A stretch of 64,000 nucleotides of DNA from Helianthus annuus (taxonomy: Eukaryota > Streptophyta > Magnoliopsida > Asterales > Asteraceae), in NCBI RefSeq assembly GCF_002127325.2, contig NC_035438.2:147697937-147761936 (forward strand), read 5' to 3'. Shown piece by piece: positions 33,549 to 44,934 of this stretch; position 1 is the first letter of the stretch, and the number at the start of each line of letters is the position of its first letter. The notes under the pieces are model-generated. The model saw only the letters and a program-made list of their open reading frames with translations, was not told where the DNA came from and searched no databases. A program made the position numbers and the translations under genes.

Positions 33549-34194
33549 AAACCTGACTTGCCGGAGCTCCCAAGTTGGTAATCGCGGAGCATGAATCGGC
33601 ATTTTTCTTGAAAAAATGTTTGAATTTTGAATGGAGAAGTGTGAATTGCCGGAACTCCCAGGTTGGTAAGTGTGGAGTAGGAATCGGCACCTTGAGAATT
33701 CAACCAACAGATGGTAATTGGTTGAGAAACAGGTTTAAATTGTTTGTTTGTTGTTTTCACAAGTGGTACAATCTTTAATTCTACAAGTGGTTAATCAAGG
33801 TCATTAAGTTGAACTTGATTTAACTATAATTCCAAAGATTGGTAAACAATGTGATGAAATGACCCCAAACCTACAAATGGTTGATAAACGAACTTATTTT
33901 CCGGAAAAACCATTCTGATTTAAACAAACTTAAGTGTTTTGAAATCTTAATGGGAAAAATAGTTTGTTGTGAGGGGGGGGGGGTTCTGATTGTTTAAGCC
34001 AAGTGGATGGAGAATTGAGGCAATTCGATATCAGTTGTCATGTTCTTGTACAGTTTGTTTTCAATTTCTTTAAATGTTTTTGAATTTTAGGGGGAGTAAG
34101 AAATTTTCAGAAAATCCAAAAACATTAGAAAATTTGAAAAAGCTAAAAAAATGATAAAATGAAAAATGAGTTTTTGTTGCATAAAAGAGGAAAT
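33549..34194 (+). other. 3' non-coding region of copia 3, left piece
   Basis: This stretch has no ORF. It holds two copies of a roughly 40-bp motif (33556-33601 and 33648-33688), several CAAGTGGT motifs, a G10 run near 33966 and the purine tract TTAGGGGGAGTAAG near 34088. It ends with GAAAT, the target duplication of copia 1, and continues at 51924. Confidence 0.7.
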
Positions 34195-34618
34195 TGTAGG
34201 ATCGTGTTTCGGCCCGAACGAGTCGTTCAGAGGAGTTTTACTTCGTTTCAGGTGCGGAATAACAAGAAACGGAGGTAGAAATAGTTGATTCTTCACTAAA
34301 ACTGCTAATTGTATTGATTAACACTCAAGCACACGCAGTTCCTCACACCGGCAGCACTTCGGTATGGAATTCAAGGCAATCATATATGATTTCGCTCATA
34401 GGTGCCTATATATAGGCCTGATGGTTTCGCTCATAAGTACAAGACCACATACGCGAAACCCCAGCATTGCCACATAAGCGAAACCTCATGTCCTTAAAAG
34501 CGAAATCATCACTAAACCACATATAATCTCCTATTTTCTCGTAAAACGCGCCCTAATCTATACAATGCAATGAAAGACTCGATACAAGACGAAGCCGACA
34601 GATGTAGTGCACCAACAG
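34195..34618 (-). repeat. 3' LTR of copia 1
   Basis: In plus-strand reading it begins TGTAGGATCGTG and ends GCACCAACA. It contains a TATA box (CCTATATATAGG, 34405-34416) surrounded by GCGAAA-type motifs between about 34388 and 34510. It is the partner of 41364-41409 plus 51542-51918. Confidence 0.95.
34388..34510 (-). promoter_or_regulatory. TATA box with GCGAAA motifs in copia 1 LTR
   Basis: The self-complementary TATA box CCTATATATAGG (34405-34416) sits among at least six copies of GCGAAAY or its complement (for example TTTCGCTC near 34390 and 34425, GCGAAACC near 34453 and 34477, GCGAAATC near 34500). The same motif recurs 11 times in the leader. The matching copy in the other LTR is around 51690-51815. 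The motif is likely bound by a regulator, but I cannot name one. Confidence 0.6.
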
Positions 34619-34634
34619 ACTCCCCCTCAGATGT
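34619..34634 (-). other. Polypurine tract of copia 1
   Basis: The minus-strand sequence ATCTGAGGGGGAGTC directly precedes the 3' LTR. It matches the tract before the copia 3 LTR (CCGAGGGGGAGCT). It marks the 3' end of the internal region and confirms minus orientation. Confidence 0.88.
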
Positions 34635-36907
34635 TGACGAGTCGACTATCGAGTCACTATTGAGTCACGACAATGCTGTGTCTTCACTTCTTCAGTCTTG
34701 ATCAGTCTCTTGGCTTTTCTTCTCTTTCTATCTTCAACAGACTCTCCTTTTAACAATATCTGCTTGAATATCTTCAGACTCCCCTTCTCGATTTGCTGGC
34801 ATTCCTTTGTTCTTCAGCAACATCTATATCAGGATCATTGTCTGTCTCTTCATGTTCCAAGAACGAAACCTGGCTCAAGCTCTATCTACAGAGTCTTCAA
34901 CTTCCAGGATCGAAACTTGGCTCTCTTCAATCAGAGTCCTCAGGTATTGTAACCTGGCTCTTTATCTTTAGATCAAAGATTGAAACTTGGCTATTCCTGC
35001 ACATTCTTAACCCAGAAGTAAGATTTTCTAAATTTAACAGTTTGAATGCACAAACACTGACTCCCTCTCATAAATATATGCACCAACAAAAACTCTCCCT
35101 CAAACCATACACATATGATGAACCACCTGTTGATTTACACATATATTGACAATTAAGACACACTCCCCCTCACAACAATGTCATCATGTTTAGCACTTGG
35201 AATTTTGAAAATCAGCTTTCCAACATCAGTTGTCGAAAATCTTTTTGACTTTTTCAAAAGTTTATGCTAAAACACACACAAAATCTTTTTGGATTTTTTT
35301 AAAAAATAACTGACACCACTTGAAAATACAGAAGACTAACACCAATTGTAGAAACAACAAGATGCATAAATGAAATATTTACAATCAATATTTTTGTGAG
35401 TTTCCGTAAGAGGATTATATCAGTTTATGAGACATGTCACCAACACCGTTAAGCTAATTACATTTTAAGCTCTAAACAATTCACCTAGATTGTCAGTATA
35501 TTTGTCCACTTTAAATTTTCACACAAAGTTCAATGATTCAAGATACGATATTAGTGTCTTAGGCTCTTGAACTTATTCGTGTGTCCTACTACTTGAATAT
35601 ACTCCCGTATCCAGATCCCAATATTCTGTCTTACAGGTGAGTATACCACAGATGATATCTGTCAGGGGTTAGGTGCGAGGGCCGTGAGAGCTCAGGTCGA
35701 TACTTCCGTATACGCAGAGAGATGACGGCTTTGACTTTTCGGTGTGTCCCCTTTAGAGGATCTTTTAATTACAACAGCAACGACTATCAATTTTATTGTT
35801 TCATCAGCTTGCTGAGGACGATGCTATTTTTCAAGCATTTGCGGAAAGCATTATTCAGGGGCTAGGTCAGTACTTCCATACAGCAGAAGTCCCGGGATAA
35901 TACCCCAGATATCACTGAGCATAAAGACCTAGTATCTCAGAATAAGGGACCTTTCAAACAAGATTTCAGGGGTTACTGATATATCCAAGAAGTTGTTAAC
36001 CCACAGAACAATCAAGTTTGAAATTTAGTTTATATCTCGTCACAATTTACTAAGTGTGCAAAAACCTACTGACACATCCGCAGTAAGATTGTTTATCACA
36101 TTTGAACTTTACATTTCTTTAGCATGTTGTGACAGTCTACTGATGTACCATCATCTCCTCTTTTCACAACAAAACTCATTTTTGATTTTATCATGTTTTT
36201 GGATTTTTCAAATTTTCTAATGTTTTTGGATTTTCTGAAATTTTCTGCTCCCCCTAAAATGCAAACACATTAAAGAAAAATTTGAAAAACAACTAAGCTC
36301 TTGACCCACTTGAACACAAAACTAAACAAAACTGTACAAAACTTGACAACTGTCATGAATCACATCAATGCGCCATTCACCAGGCATAAACAATCAGAAC
36401 TCCCCCTTTCAACAAACATTTTCTCATTTAGATCTCAAAACACTTAAGTTTGTTTTAATCGAAATGATTTTTCCGGAAAATGAGTTTGTTTTTACCACTT
36501 GTAAGTTTACCACTTGTTTAAGTATGGGGATATGGTTCATCATCTTGTCTATTTTAACCATATGTAGTAAATCGAGTACAACTTAATGTCCCTGATTTAC
36601 CAATTGCATTTCAGCAACCTCTGTACCACTTGTAAAAATACAAACAAATACCACTTGCAGATATAACCAACAAATACCACTTTTAGGAATGAGTCATCTA
36701 CATGAATCTTTTACCACTTGTAGGATTGATCTCAAAGATGTCGATTCCTGCTTCACACTTACCAACCTGGAAGCTCCAGCGTAGTCCTTTCACCTGTAAT
36801 ATTTAAACATTTTTCATAAATTTTCATACAAACTTGTTACAAACATGAATGATGCCGATTCCTGATCCACGATATAAGCTTGGGATCTCGGGCATAGTCC
36901 TAAGACT
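34635..36907 (-). other. 3' non-coding region of copia 1 (no pol)
   Basis: About 2.3 kb lies between the gag stop and the polypurine tract, where an autonomous copia would carry integrase and RT. I find no pol-like reading frame. It contains several PPT-like CCCCCT tracts, a block at 35881-35945 nearly identical to copia 3 52131-52195, at least six TACCACTTGT motifs (36490-36725) and two copies of the post-gag motif (36745-36785 and 36850-36890). Short frames such as 34793-35149 are not conserved and are probably chance. Confidence 0.7.
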
Positions 36908-39900
36908 TCAAGGGAAACAAACTTCTATCCAAGTCTTCTCAGACTTGATGGCTTTCAACTCTTGCGCAGTAGGGTTGTATGTTGCCTTTTTAGTTGCCTA
37001 AAAATCTTTAACCCCCTTTGCTTTCCTATTCAACATTTTGCCAAACATTTTCTTAACACTTCCATTGAAAGTTTTCTCGACATCAAACTTTGTTTTCTCA
37101 TTGTAAAACTGATTCGAGATATCAACTTTACCAACTTTCTGTTTAACCTCTTCAAATTTCAGTGATGGAAACTCATCATTATTCACTAAAATTTTCACCT
37201 CATCTTGTGGCTCTTCTGGCTTTATGGAACCAGATTCATCGCCGACATTCACATCAACTTTCTTAACAACCCACATTTGGTTGTCTTTCTCTTTCTTTTT
37301 ATAAAAATTCTTTTCAGAACACTCACCAACCTCATATGTTGAATTTTCAAAAATTTTAAGTCTGTTGGTTGGTGGTTCAACATCAACAACCTTTTCTTTC
37401 AATTTCTGAGAAACTCCCTGTTTTATTTTGGCATTTTTCTGACAGTTCCATGCAATGTGACCAACTTCATTGCATCTGTAACAGGTACGAGTTTCCTTTG
37501 GATGTGATACTTCAGTTCCATTCTTTCTCTTCTCAGCAAGAAACTCTTGATTTGACTGTCTCCAGACTGGTTTCTTCTGTTCCTCTTCTGAACTTCCACC
37601 TGACACAAATTCTGTTTTTGTTTTAGAATTTTTCATATTTTTATGATTTTCTGGTGGAACAAATCCTAAACCTTTCTTTTTGTAGCTACGATTTTGGTTA
37701 GGTTTCTTTTGAAAACCAGAACCAGAATTGTAACCCTTTTTCTTGTTTAGACGTTGTTGAACTCTTGAAGTGTATTTTTTAGGTTTTTCAGTAAGATTTA
37801 AATCTTTTATTTCAGAAATATTAATTTCTGTCATTTTGAAAACCTTTTTGATCAATTCAAATCTGACACTTCTTATTGGAAATTCTTTGTCAGAATATAA
37901 TTTGTCCGAATCATTTAAAGTGTATGCAACTTCAAATGTTTCATCATCCAAATTTGCTTTTGATAACAAAAACTCTTTACTGTAAGACCGTTTAACCGAC
38001 GACTTTAGACTGTTGACTAACGAACTTGACCCTCCAGACTCAGACTTTGACTCGGACTCCTCATCAGTATCCAACACCTGATCGACCACCTTTTTTATTA
38101 ACTCAGACTCATGATCAGTGTCAGACGAGGTGAACGTGACATCAATATTTTCTGGTAATTCATCAGTTGCGTCGGTTTTTAACTTTATATTGACTGCTTT
38201 TGCAAGTTGCTCCTCGTTTGGTTTTCTAGGAGAATATCCTTCCCAAATTGAAGGCGGACACTTGTTATAGCTAACAGTCGGTTTCTTACCACAATCGTTC
38301 TTTTTCTTTGGCTTCTCATCTTGAAAAGCTTCCATTCCTGCAATAGTTGGGTAAATACGGTCAATGAGATAATCAGAACTAGAATAACTTTGTAGCAAAC
38401 GTCTAATTCTCTCATTCTTGGTCTTCTCTGTCTCCAACTCTTGCTTCCACTTAGCACTCTCTTCGATGTAAAAGTTGATGGCTTTCTGCTTTGTCATCAT
38501 CATAGCATTCATCATTGTAAGTGCTTGTTCTCTTTCTGAGTTTGTCTTTTGGAGACCGGATACTGTTTTGTTCAAGACATCATAGGATTCTTTTACATAG
38601 TTGAGATTGAACAATAACTGCTCCTTCTTCTTTTCATACTCAGCAATTATCTCTTCTTTGGCGGCACATCCCTTGCATGCTTCCAAACACTTCGTGCAAG
38701 GCTTCAAAACTTCAACAATTTTCTCAACCTCGATTGTCTTTACCACTTTAATCACTTTTCCTTCTTCTTTCACCTTCTCAGCTTCATTAGTCTTCTCAGT
38801 AATACTTTCAACATTCTTATTATGAACAACGTCTTCAGATTTCTGTTGATGTTGTTCTTTAGCAGCTCGTTTCTCCTTTAGCTTCTCCATGTGATCTGCA
38901 AAATAGAAATGAAAACTTTCAGGAGAAAGATGAGATTTAGCAATGTTAATATGCTTTTCCTCCTCATCATCACTACTGCTATCATTTGGAGGTGACTGAT
39001 CAAACTGTGCAGATTTTTCAGAACCAACATCTGATATACCAGAATCTGACGGTGTTTGATCAAAGACAACATCTTTTTCTGAACTAACATCATTTTGTAC
39101 ACTCTCATCTGAACTCTGTGAGCTTTTATCAAAACTTTCTGAACTTTCATCAGAACCAACAGACTCTTCATCCACATTCTTCACAGTCTCTCTAATAGAC
39201 TTCATCCATGTGGCAAACATGTCTGGCTCTCTGACAATCTTTGCAATAAAAGCTTTGAAATCTCCTTTTTCATCAACAAACATATCCCAGCTGAAGCCTT
39301 CAGGTAGTTGTTCATCATCTTGATCCACTAAACATGCTCTGCTTTCAGGTGATATGTAGTTGCTCCAGTTGAAGTCTACTAAACACGCTCTCTTAGAATC
39401 CTCAATCTTCCTACCATGAGCCGTCTGTGAATCTTGTTGACCAACCTGTTGATAAATGGCTTTCCGGTAGTAATCGTCTTTTCCAAATGGATTCTGAGCT
39501 CCACTAGCTTCCCTGTTCTTGCACTCCCGTTTGAAATGGCCTTTCTCCCTGCATCGAAAACAAGTAACTTTAGATTTATCAAAACCTAAAGTAGATACAT
39601 GAGCATCAAGAAAGTCATTTCTTCCGGTAATTGTCTTGAACTTTTCAGCACGCCTAAGAACACTAACTAGACACCATTTAATATCCATTAATTCCATCTC
39701 TTCGGCGTCTATTTGATCGTAATCCTCATTTGTAAGCATAGGATTTCCGATCTGACTAGCAACAAGACCTTCATAAGATAACAACACTAAACCTAGAAGA
39801 GCCATGTGGTCTTTAGCAGTATCTTCTGAAAAGCTTTGACCTTCTAGAAGATTTAGAGCGATATTGCACTGAATCACGTAACCATTTCCTCTTTTTGTAC

Positions 39901-40824
39901 CTTGAGACTGATAGCTTGTGTTTGACTCTTTTGGATTAACACTCGGAAATGATGAGAATCCACTACTGCTTTTGTTTGAACCCTGATCAGCTTTTTCTGA
40001 TGAATCCCCAGCACTAAAAGTAGTTTGGATTTTCAGACTTCTCTCAGATTCTTGAATTGGAATACTACCTTTGTAATACATCTTTACATCCTGTTGACCA
40101 CTCGGACTATTCATCCTTGCGATCTTCTATTGTTCCAGATCCTGACTCTCAATCTTTTCTATGAACTGAGAGATAGTCAATCCATCATAAACACCGGTAT
40201 TCTTCATAATCATCAAATAAGTTCCCCACTCTTTCTGCGGTAACGCATCGGCTAACTTATCTACCCACTCTTCACGATCTTTTGTAATACTCAACATCGA
40301 CATTGATCGCACTAGGTGGCAGTATCTCTCAATCAGCTTCTTCGTATCTTCTCCCGGTAGATTACTGAACAGATCAAACTCTTTCTTTAGCAGCGCCTTC
40401 TTGCTTTAATCATGTTCTCACTACCCTCAAACTTGACTTTAAGTGCATCCCAGATTGACTTTGCAGTTTTGTCATGTTGTAACAGAATGAATATGTCTTC
40501 CTTGATAGCTTGTTGAAGCAGACTGATCATCATCTTTTCTGCTTTGTACATAACCCGTTCTTGATCCGTGAACTCTGACAATTCTTTTAAAACCTGCAAA
40601 TCTGTTCGAGGCAACACATATTTCTTCAAGATACATTCCCATGATCTAAGATGATTTGCCTGAACCCAGTTCTCAAATCTATCTTTCCACCCGTAGTATT
40701 CTTCAATACTCATCAATTTCGGGGGCTTTTGGGTGGTTCCCGTCTCATTTTCCAAACTCATAGCTTGAGCAATAGCAGTTGGACCAGACGGTGTAGCAAA
40801 CGCGTTATAGAACTCGGTATCCAT
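36908..40824 (-). pseudogene. gag: Giant Gag of copia 1 (about 1,300 codons, lightly damaged)
   Basis: The minus-strand ATG at 40824 starts a copia-type Gag (UBN2-like: WKDRFENWVQANHLRSWEC, then IWDALKVKFEG). A one-base deletion near 40400 and a TAG at 40127-40129 separate it from a 1,038-codon open frame (40114-36998). That frame carries knuckle 1 CFRCREKGHFKREC (its residues 185-198), Asp/Ser-rich acidic stretches, a CTKCLEACKGC cluster, a long coiled coil with SYSSSDYLIDRIYP, a conserved SPRKPNEEQ block, a Ser-rich stretch, a Lys-rich segment and knuckle 2 CYRCNEVGHIAWNC (about 878-891). A TAG at 36998-37000 precedes a further conserved tail ending near 36908. Typical copia Gags are only a few hundred residues, so this one is several times longer. 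Confidence 0.88.
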
Positions 40825-41348
40825 GATGACTTAGCACGTTTTTCAAGAACAGTGACAAATAAGCGAAATCAGGGGTTCAAGATGTCTTATGAGCGAAATC
40901 ACCAAGATATGTGACACTGGAGCGAAATCTGTTGATCCTTATAAGCGAAATTAGGTGTTGCACAAACGAGCGAAACCCTAGAGATCCTAAAAGCGAAACC
41001 CCTAAGTTCAAATGAGCGAAACCGTAATATTGTGACAAAAGAGCGAAATCTGATGTTCCAAAGAGCGAAACCTCTCAATTTTGTGACAAAAGAGCGAAAC
41101 CTGATGTTCAAATGAGCGAAATTACACCATGTCTGTTTGATCGAAAACTAGTCCGAAGGTAATTTGATCCATTTTTAGACCGAATTTCAGTGTCAAACTT
41201 TCCAGGGTTTGTCTATGTTCAATTACGCACAATCTGTGAAATTTTGATCCAATTTTGATAGTTAAAACTTTCTGAATTGAAGAAAGAAGGTGTAGATGTA
41301 AGAAATGATGATGAAATCCAGCTAATCTCTGCAGAACTCCTCCTCCTG
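40825..41348 (-). promoter_or_regulatory. Leader of copia 1 with 11 GCGAAA motifs
   Basis: Between the primer site and gag ATG the sequence carries GCGAAAT or GCGAAAC (plus-strand reading) at about 40864, 40894, 40923, 40945, 40971, 40993, 41016, 41043, 41064, 41093 and 41117, spaced 21-30 bp with unlike sequence between. It ends with about 230 bp without the motif. No ORF of note is present. Confidence 0.75.
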
Positions 41349-41349
41349 A

Positions 41350-41361
41350 GCTCTGATACCA
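41350..41361 (-). other. Primer-binding site of copia 1 (initiator tRNA-Met)
   Basis: The minus-strand sequence TGGTATCAGAGC is two bases inside the 5' LTR boundary at 41364. Confidence 0.92.
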
Positions 41362-41363
41362 AT

Positions 41364-41409
41364 TGTAGGATCGTGTTTCGACCCGAACGAGTCGTTCAGA
41401 GGAGTTTTA
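41364..41409 (-). repeat. 5' LTR of copia 1, first piece
   Basis: These 46 bp match 34195-34240 with one difference, ending in TTTTA, the target duplication of element C. The LTR continues at 51542-51918 after C. Confidence 0.93.
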
Positions 41410-42124
41410 TGTCACACCCCGACCACGTAAAACAACAAAACGTGGCGGAAACGTCTGGGAGTGTTGTAACAGAATCATTGTTTCACAACCATGGATTAAA
41501 CGGTTTTGTTTTATTTCATTATTGAACTATATGTTTTGATACAAATTGGATAAATACAACTATTATCTTTCAAGTTTTAAAGTCGCTAAGGCCTTGTCCA
41601 TTCCTATGTGAGAGTACACCAATATCATCATCAAGCATCATCAACTATTGTACCTGAAACACATGTGAAAATAGGTACGTCAGCATAAAAAATGTCGGCG
41701 AGTACATAGATTTTGTATGAGTTTCAGATTCATGGCTAGTTTGCATGCTGCAATACTTATTTAAAAAACCCTGTTTTGAAAAGTATGGTATTGCGACATA
41801 ATTAACCAACTCAAATCAAATTGGTTATAATTTATAAAAAAAAAACTTTGTAGCCATGATTCTTAACCCCAAAACATTTGTTTGATTAAATCCAGATTTG
41901 TAAATCGTTTTTGGAATAAAAACTCGAATAGTATAATATATTGTTGGAAAAGCCTTGTATTGCAACTTTGTTTTGTTTACCATTGACCAAGTGATCTAGA
42001 TAACGCAACGATATATAATGTGTTAAAAGCACTTATATATAGGAAGTACCAGCGGCGTATCCACCATGCTTTTAACACATTACACCCGCCCCGTTACCTA
42101 ATCACTTCCCTAACCCAACAGTTC

Positions 42125-42400
42125 AAACAGATTTCAAACGGTTCATGTCAATCAACGGTTACAATCGGTTCACATAGTCAAGTAGTCACAAACGGTTCAT
42201 ATAGTCAAGTAGTCACAACGGTTCATATAGTCAAGTAGTCACAACGGTTCACATAGTCCAACGGTTCATCTAGTCAACGGTTACAAACGGTTCACATAAT
42301 CAACGGTTACTAATGGTTCACATAGTCAAATGGTTACAAACGGTTCACATGATCAAATGGTTACAACGGTTCAAATGATCAAATGATTACAACGGTTCAA
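42125..42400. repeat. ACGGTTCA minisatellite in LTR C (left copy)
   Basis: About ten units of 26-28 bp follow the pattern ACGGTTCAYATAGTCAA then GTAGTCACA or TGGTTACAA. The second LTR holds the matching array at about 48894-49169. A diverged array of the same kind is in the LTR fragment at 58936-59212, so the repeat belongs to the LTR family. Confidence 0.9.
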
Positions 42401-43725
42401 AATGTAAAACAATGTGTCCATATGCTGGATGAGCATATGCGACAAAATGTAGTATATGGAAATCAATGTGCTAGCATGTTAAGTGAACATACATAGCAAA
42501 ACATAATGAAATCGTGTACTAATAATGTACTATTGAACATAGTAAGTATATGATATAAAAACATGGGAAACATGAAAGTATCAAGTAGGCACATGTGTTC
42601 CACCCCAAAACAGTTTGAAAACAGTAAAAGAGGGGACTATGTACTCACCTGAGGGTGCTTAGAAGTCTTGAACAACAACCAAGCAAAGCTAGAGTGATCA
42701 GGGAATCAAACAGCACCCTATATAGGTAACTATGTAAATAACCGGACCTAAATCGGGAGATAGGATAGAATGAGGTTCTATAAATCAAATGAGTAATTAA
42801 ACTCATATGGTATGATTTAATAGACCTTACATTCTGATTGGAAAGTCTACCTAAGTGCTTTTGACCCGTTTTGACACATTATGGTAACATAAGCTACTAT
42901 AAGGCGTCGTTAGCGTAAAACTATGTTCGGATGGTTAACTATGTGCTATGCCAAGTCTTACATGCCCAATTATCCCTAAACATGTTACTAAATCAGATTA
43001 TATGTCAAAAATATGTTCACATAGGCAAAATACGGATTTTAGCTTCAAAAGGGCGTTTTGGTCATTTCCTATGGGCATACAAGCTAACTAGCAAATGACT
43101 AACCAATCCTATGTGATCATAAGGTATAACCTCAGTGGTTATTCCCTATGCAACTATGATTACTAACTAAGCTTGGTCGGATCCTAAAGATCGACCAAAC
43201 GGGTCGGGTTCGGAAGTATAAGCGGTTGTTTAGACCGCTTAACTTACGACCCTAAACAAGCACAAACTAATAGTGTCGAGTTAGACATGTCAAAACATGT
43301 CCAACCTACTGATTTGGTATCAAAACAAAGTGTTTTGATACCCTAAAGTAGTTCCGAGGCAAAATGCGTGCTAAAACGCATTTTGACCGAAACTTTGACT
43401 CGACACTACAACTAGCTAACATGGTAATCAGCGGTTATAATCACGAAGGATTATAACTATCGTGATTACAATCACGTTTCAAAGTTCAACTGAACTTTGA
43501 CTTGACCAATTGATGGTCAAAACCGAAAGTCAAACTGTTGGCCAAACGTTTGACTTTCTGCACTACATAAGGAAAAAGCCATAAAAAGAATGAAAGAATG
43601 CTCACTAAGGGTCCTTGCTATCTTTTCAACAAAGAAGACAAAGTCCCAATGCTTGAGAGAGCTCCCAAGTCAGATGTGAAGAAGAGAAAGAAGAAATGAG
43701 CAAGGAACAAGTGAAATGGGATGGC

Positions 43726-43966
43726 CTATATATAGTTTTTCGCAACCGTTAGGATCATTTCTTGGAGAAGAGGGCATTATCTAGGCCATACAATTGTCAA
43801 AGAATGATTGGGGGACTTGTTCTCCACACAAACCAGCCCATAGCATGAAAAACCATTGATCAAAACCATTGGAACAAGAGGAAATGACCAGATTCAGTGT
43901 TTCTGCAATTCTGCTGATCTGGGGACTGCTTACGGACCGTAAGCACATGTCCATACGGTCCATAAG
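43726..43966 (-). promoter_or_regulatory. TATA box and CTTACGGWCCGTAAG pair in LTR C
   Basis: On the minus strand CTATATATAG (43726-43735) lies about 195 bp downstream of a palindrome pair, CTTACGGACCGTAAG (43929-43943) and a decayed copy (43952-43966). The 5' LTR has the same set at 50444-50453, 50647-50661 and 50670-50684, the second copy there being closer to a full palindrome. Confidence 0.6.
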
Positions 43967-44818
43967 GGACCTGCAGACCAGCAACTTTCAAAAATGACAA
44001 TTTAGCCCCTGAACTTGCAAAACCTGCATTTCGGCTCATTTTTGACACGTTTAAGCCTCGTTAACCTCATTTCAAGGCTCTAAAATGAAGTTAAAGTATA
44101 GAGAACTCAAAACATACTCAAAAACATCTTGGATATCGGTTCGTTTGGTCGTACGATCGCGTTGTTTGGTTAATTACGACGGAAGTCATAACGAACGCAA
44201 AAACGGTCCAAATTAAGCGACGAATGGAATTTTATCATGCCAATCACTAAAATAAAAATATTTTAGTGTGTACAAAAATTTTGGATGTCCAGATGTGGTC
44301 AGAACGTAAGATATGCGAGAAAATGCAAACTTACGCCGTTTTTGACACTTTTAGTCCCTGTAAGATCATATAAGCATGTTTTCGCACACCGAACCTATCA
44401 AAGCTTATTTATAAGCCATGTTTAGGTTATATATGGTATGTTTAACTTATGATCAAGTTCCGGATTGTTCATTACAGTACAAATCGGCATACTTTTGCAG
44501 TTTGTCGAATTTAGTCCCTGTAAGCGAATAAACTTGATTTCGGCATACCAAACCATCCAAAACTTATTTCTAAGTTATGTAAAGGTTATTTAAGGTATGT
44601 TAAGCCTATGTCACTATTCCGGAGTGTTTGTTGCATTAAACTGGTTATATTTATGCATCAGATCGCGTATAACCTTCTAGAAAGCGATTTAAAGCCCGAA
44701 ATCGAACAAGAATTGATATGTGCAAATGATACACATATTTTCACAAATCCCAAATATGAAACACAAAATTTCATTGGTTTGGCACTTGTTCGACGGTCAC
44801 AGTGACACAGGTGTCACA

Positions 44819-44831
44819 GTCTCCCCTACTT
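44819..44831 (-). other. Polypurine tract of element C
   Basis: Minus-strand AGTAGGGGAGAC lies directly before the 3' LTR. The related element H has the matching GAAGTAGGGAGAC at 62888-62900. Confidence 0.8.
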
Positions 44832-44934
44832 TAGGAAATTTCGTCCCGAAATTTATTCGTAGGAGTCTGTCTGTGACGTTGTGTTAAGTAACCACCAGAG
44901 ATATGTAAGGCGTAATCCTGTCATTTCCTTAACG

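Larger units (their letters stand above)
41410..44818 (-). repeat. 3' LTR of element C
   Basis: In plus-strand reading it begins TGTCACACCCCGACCACG and ends GGTGTCACA. Inside are a 26-28 bp tandem array (about 42125-42400), a TATA box (43726-43735) and a palindrome pair (43929-43943 and 43952-43966). Short reading frames in it recur in the other LTR and are not genes. Confidence 0.96.

Noticed and set aside
34698..35149. Plus-strand frames of 84 and 118 codons in copia 1
   Set aside because: Opposite to the element's direction, in its 3' non-coding region, and I recognise no domain.
40850..41125. CRISPR-like array in the copia 1 leader
   Set aside because: The shared part is only about 8 bp with irregular spacing in a eukaryotic element; better read as a motif cluster.
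42020..44805. Frames at 42020-42238, 43781-44048 and 44608-44805, repeated at 48788-49006, 50499-50766 and 51326-51523
   Set aside because: They sit in the two LTRs of element C; the repetition reflects LTR identity, not gene families.
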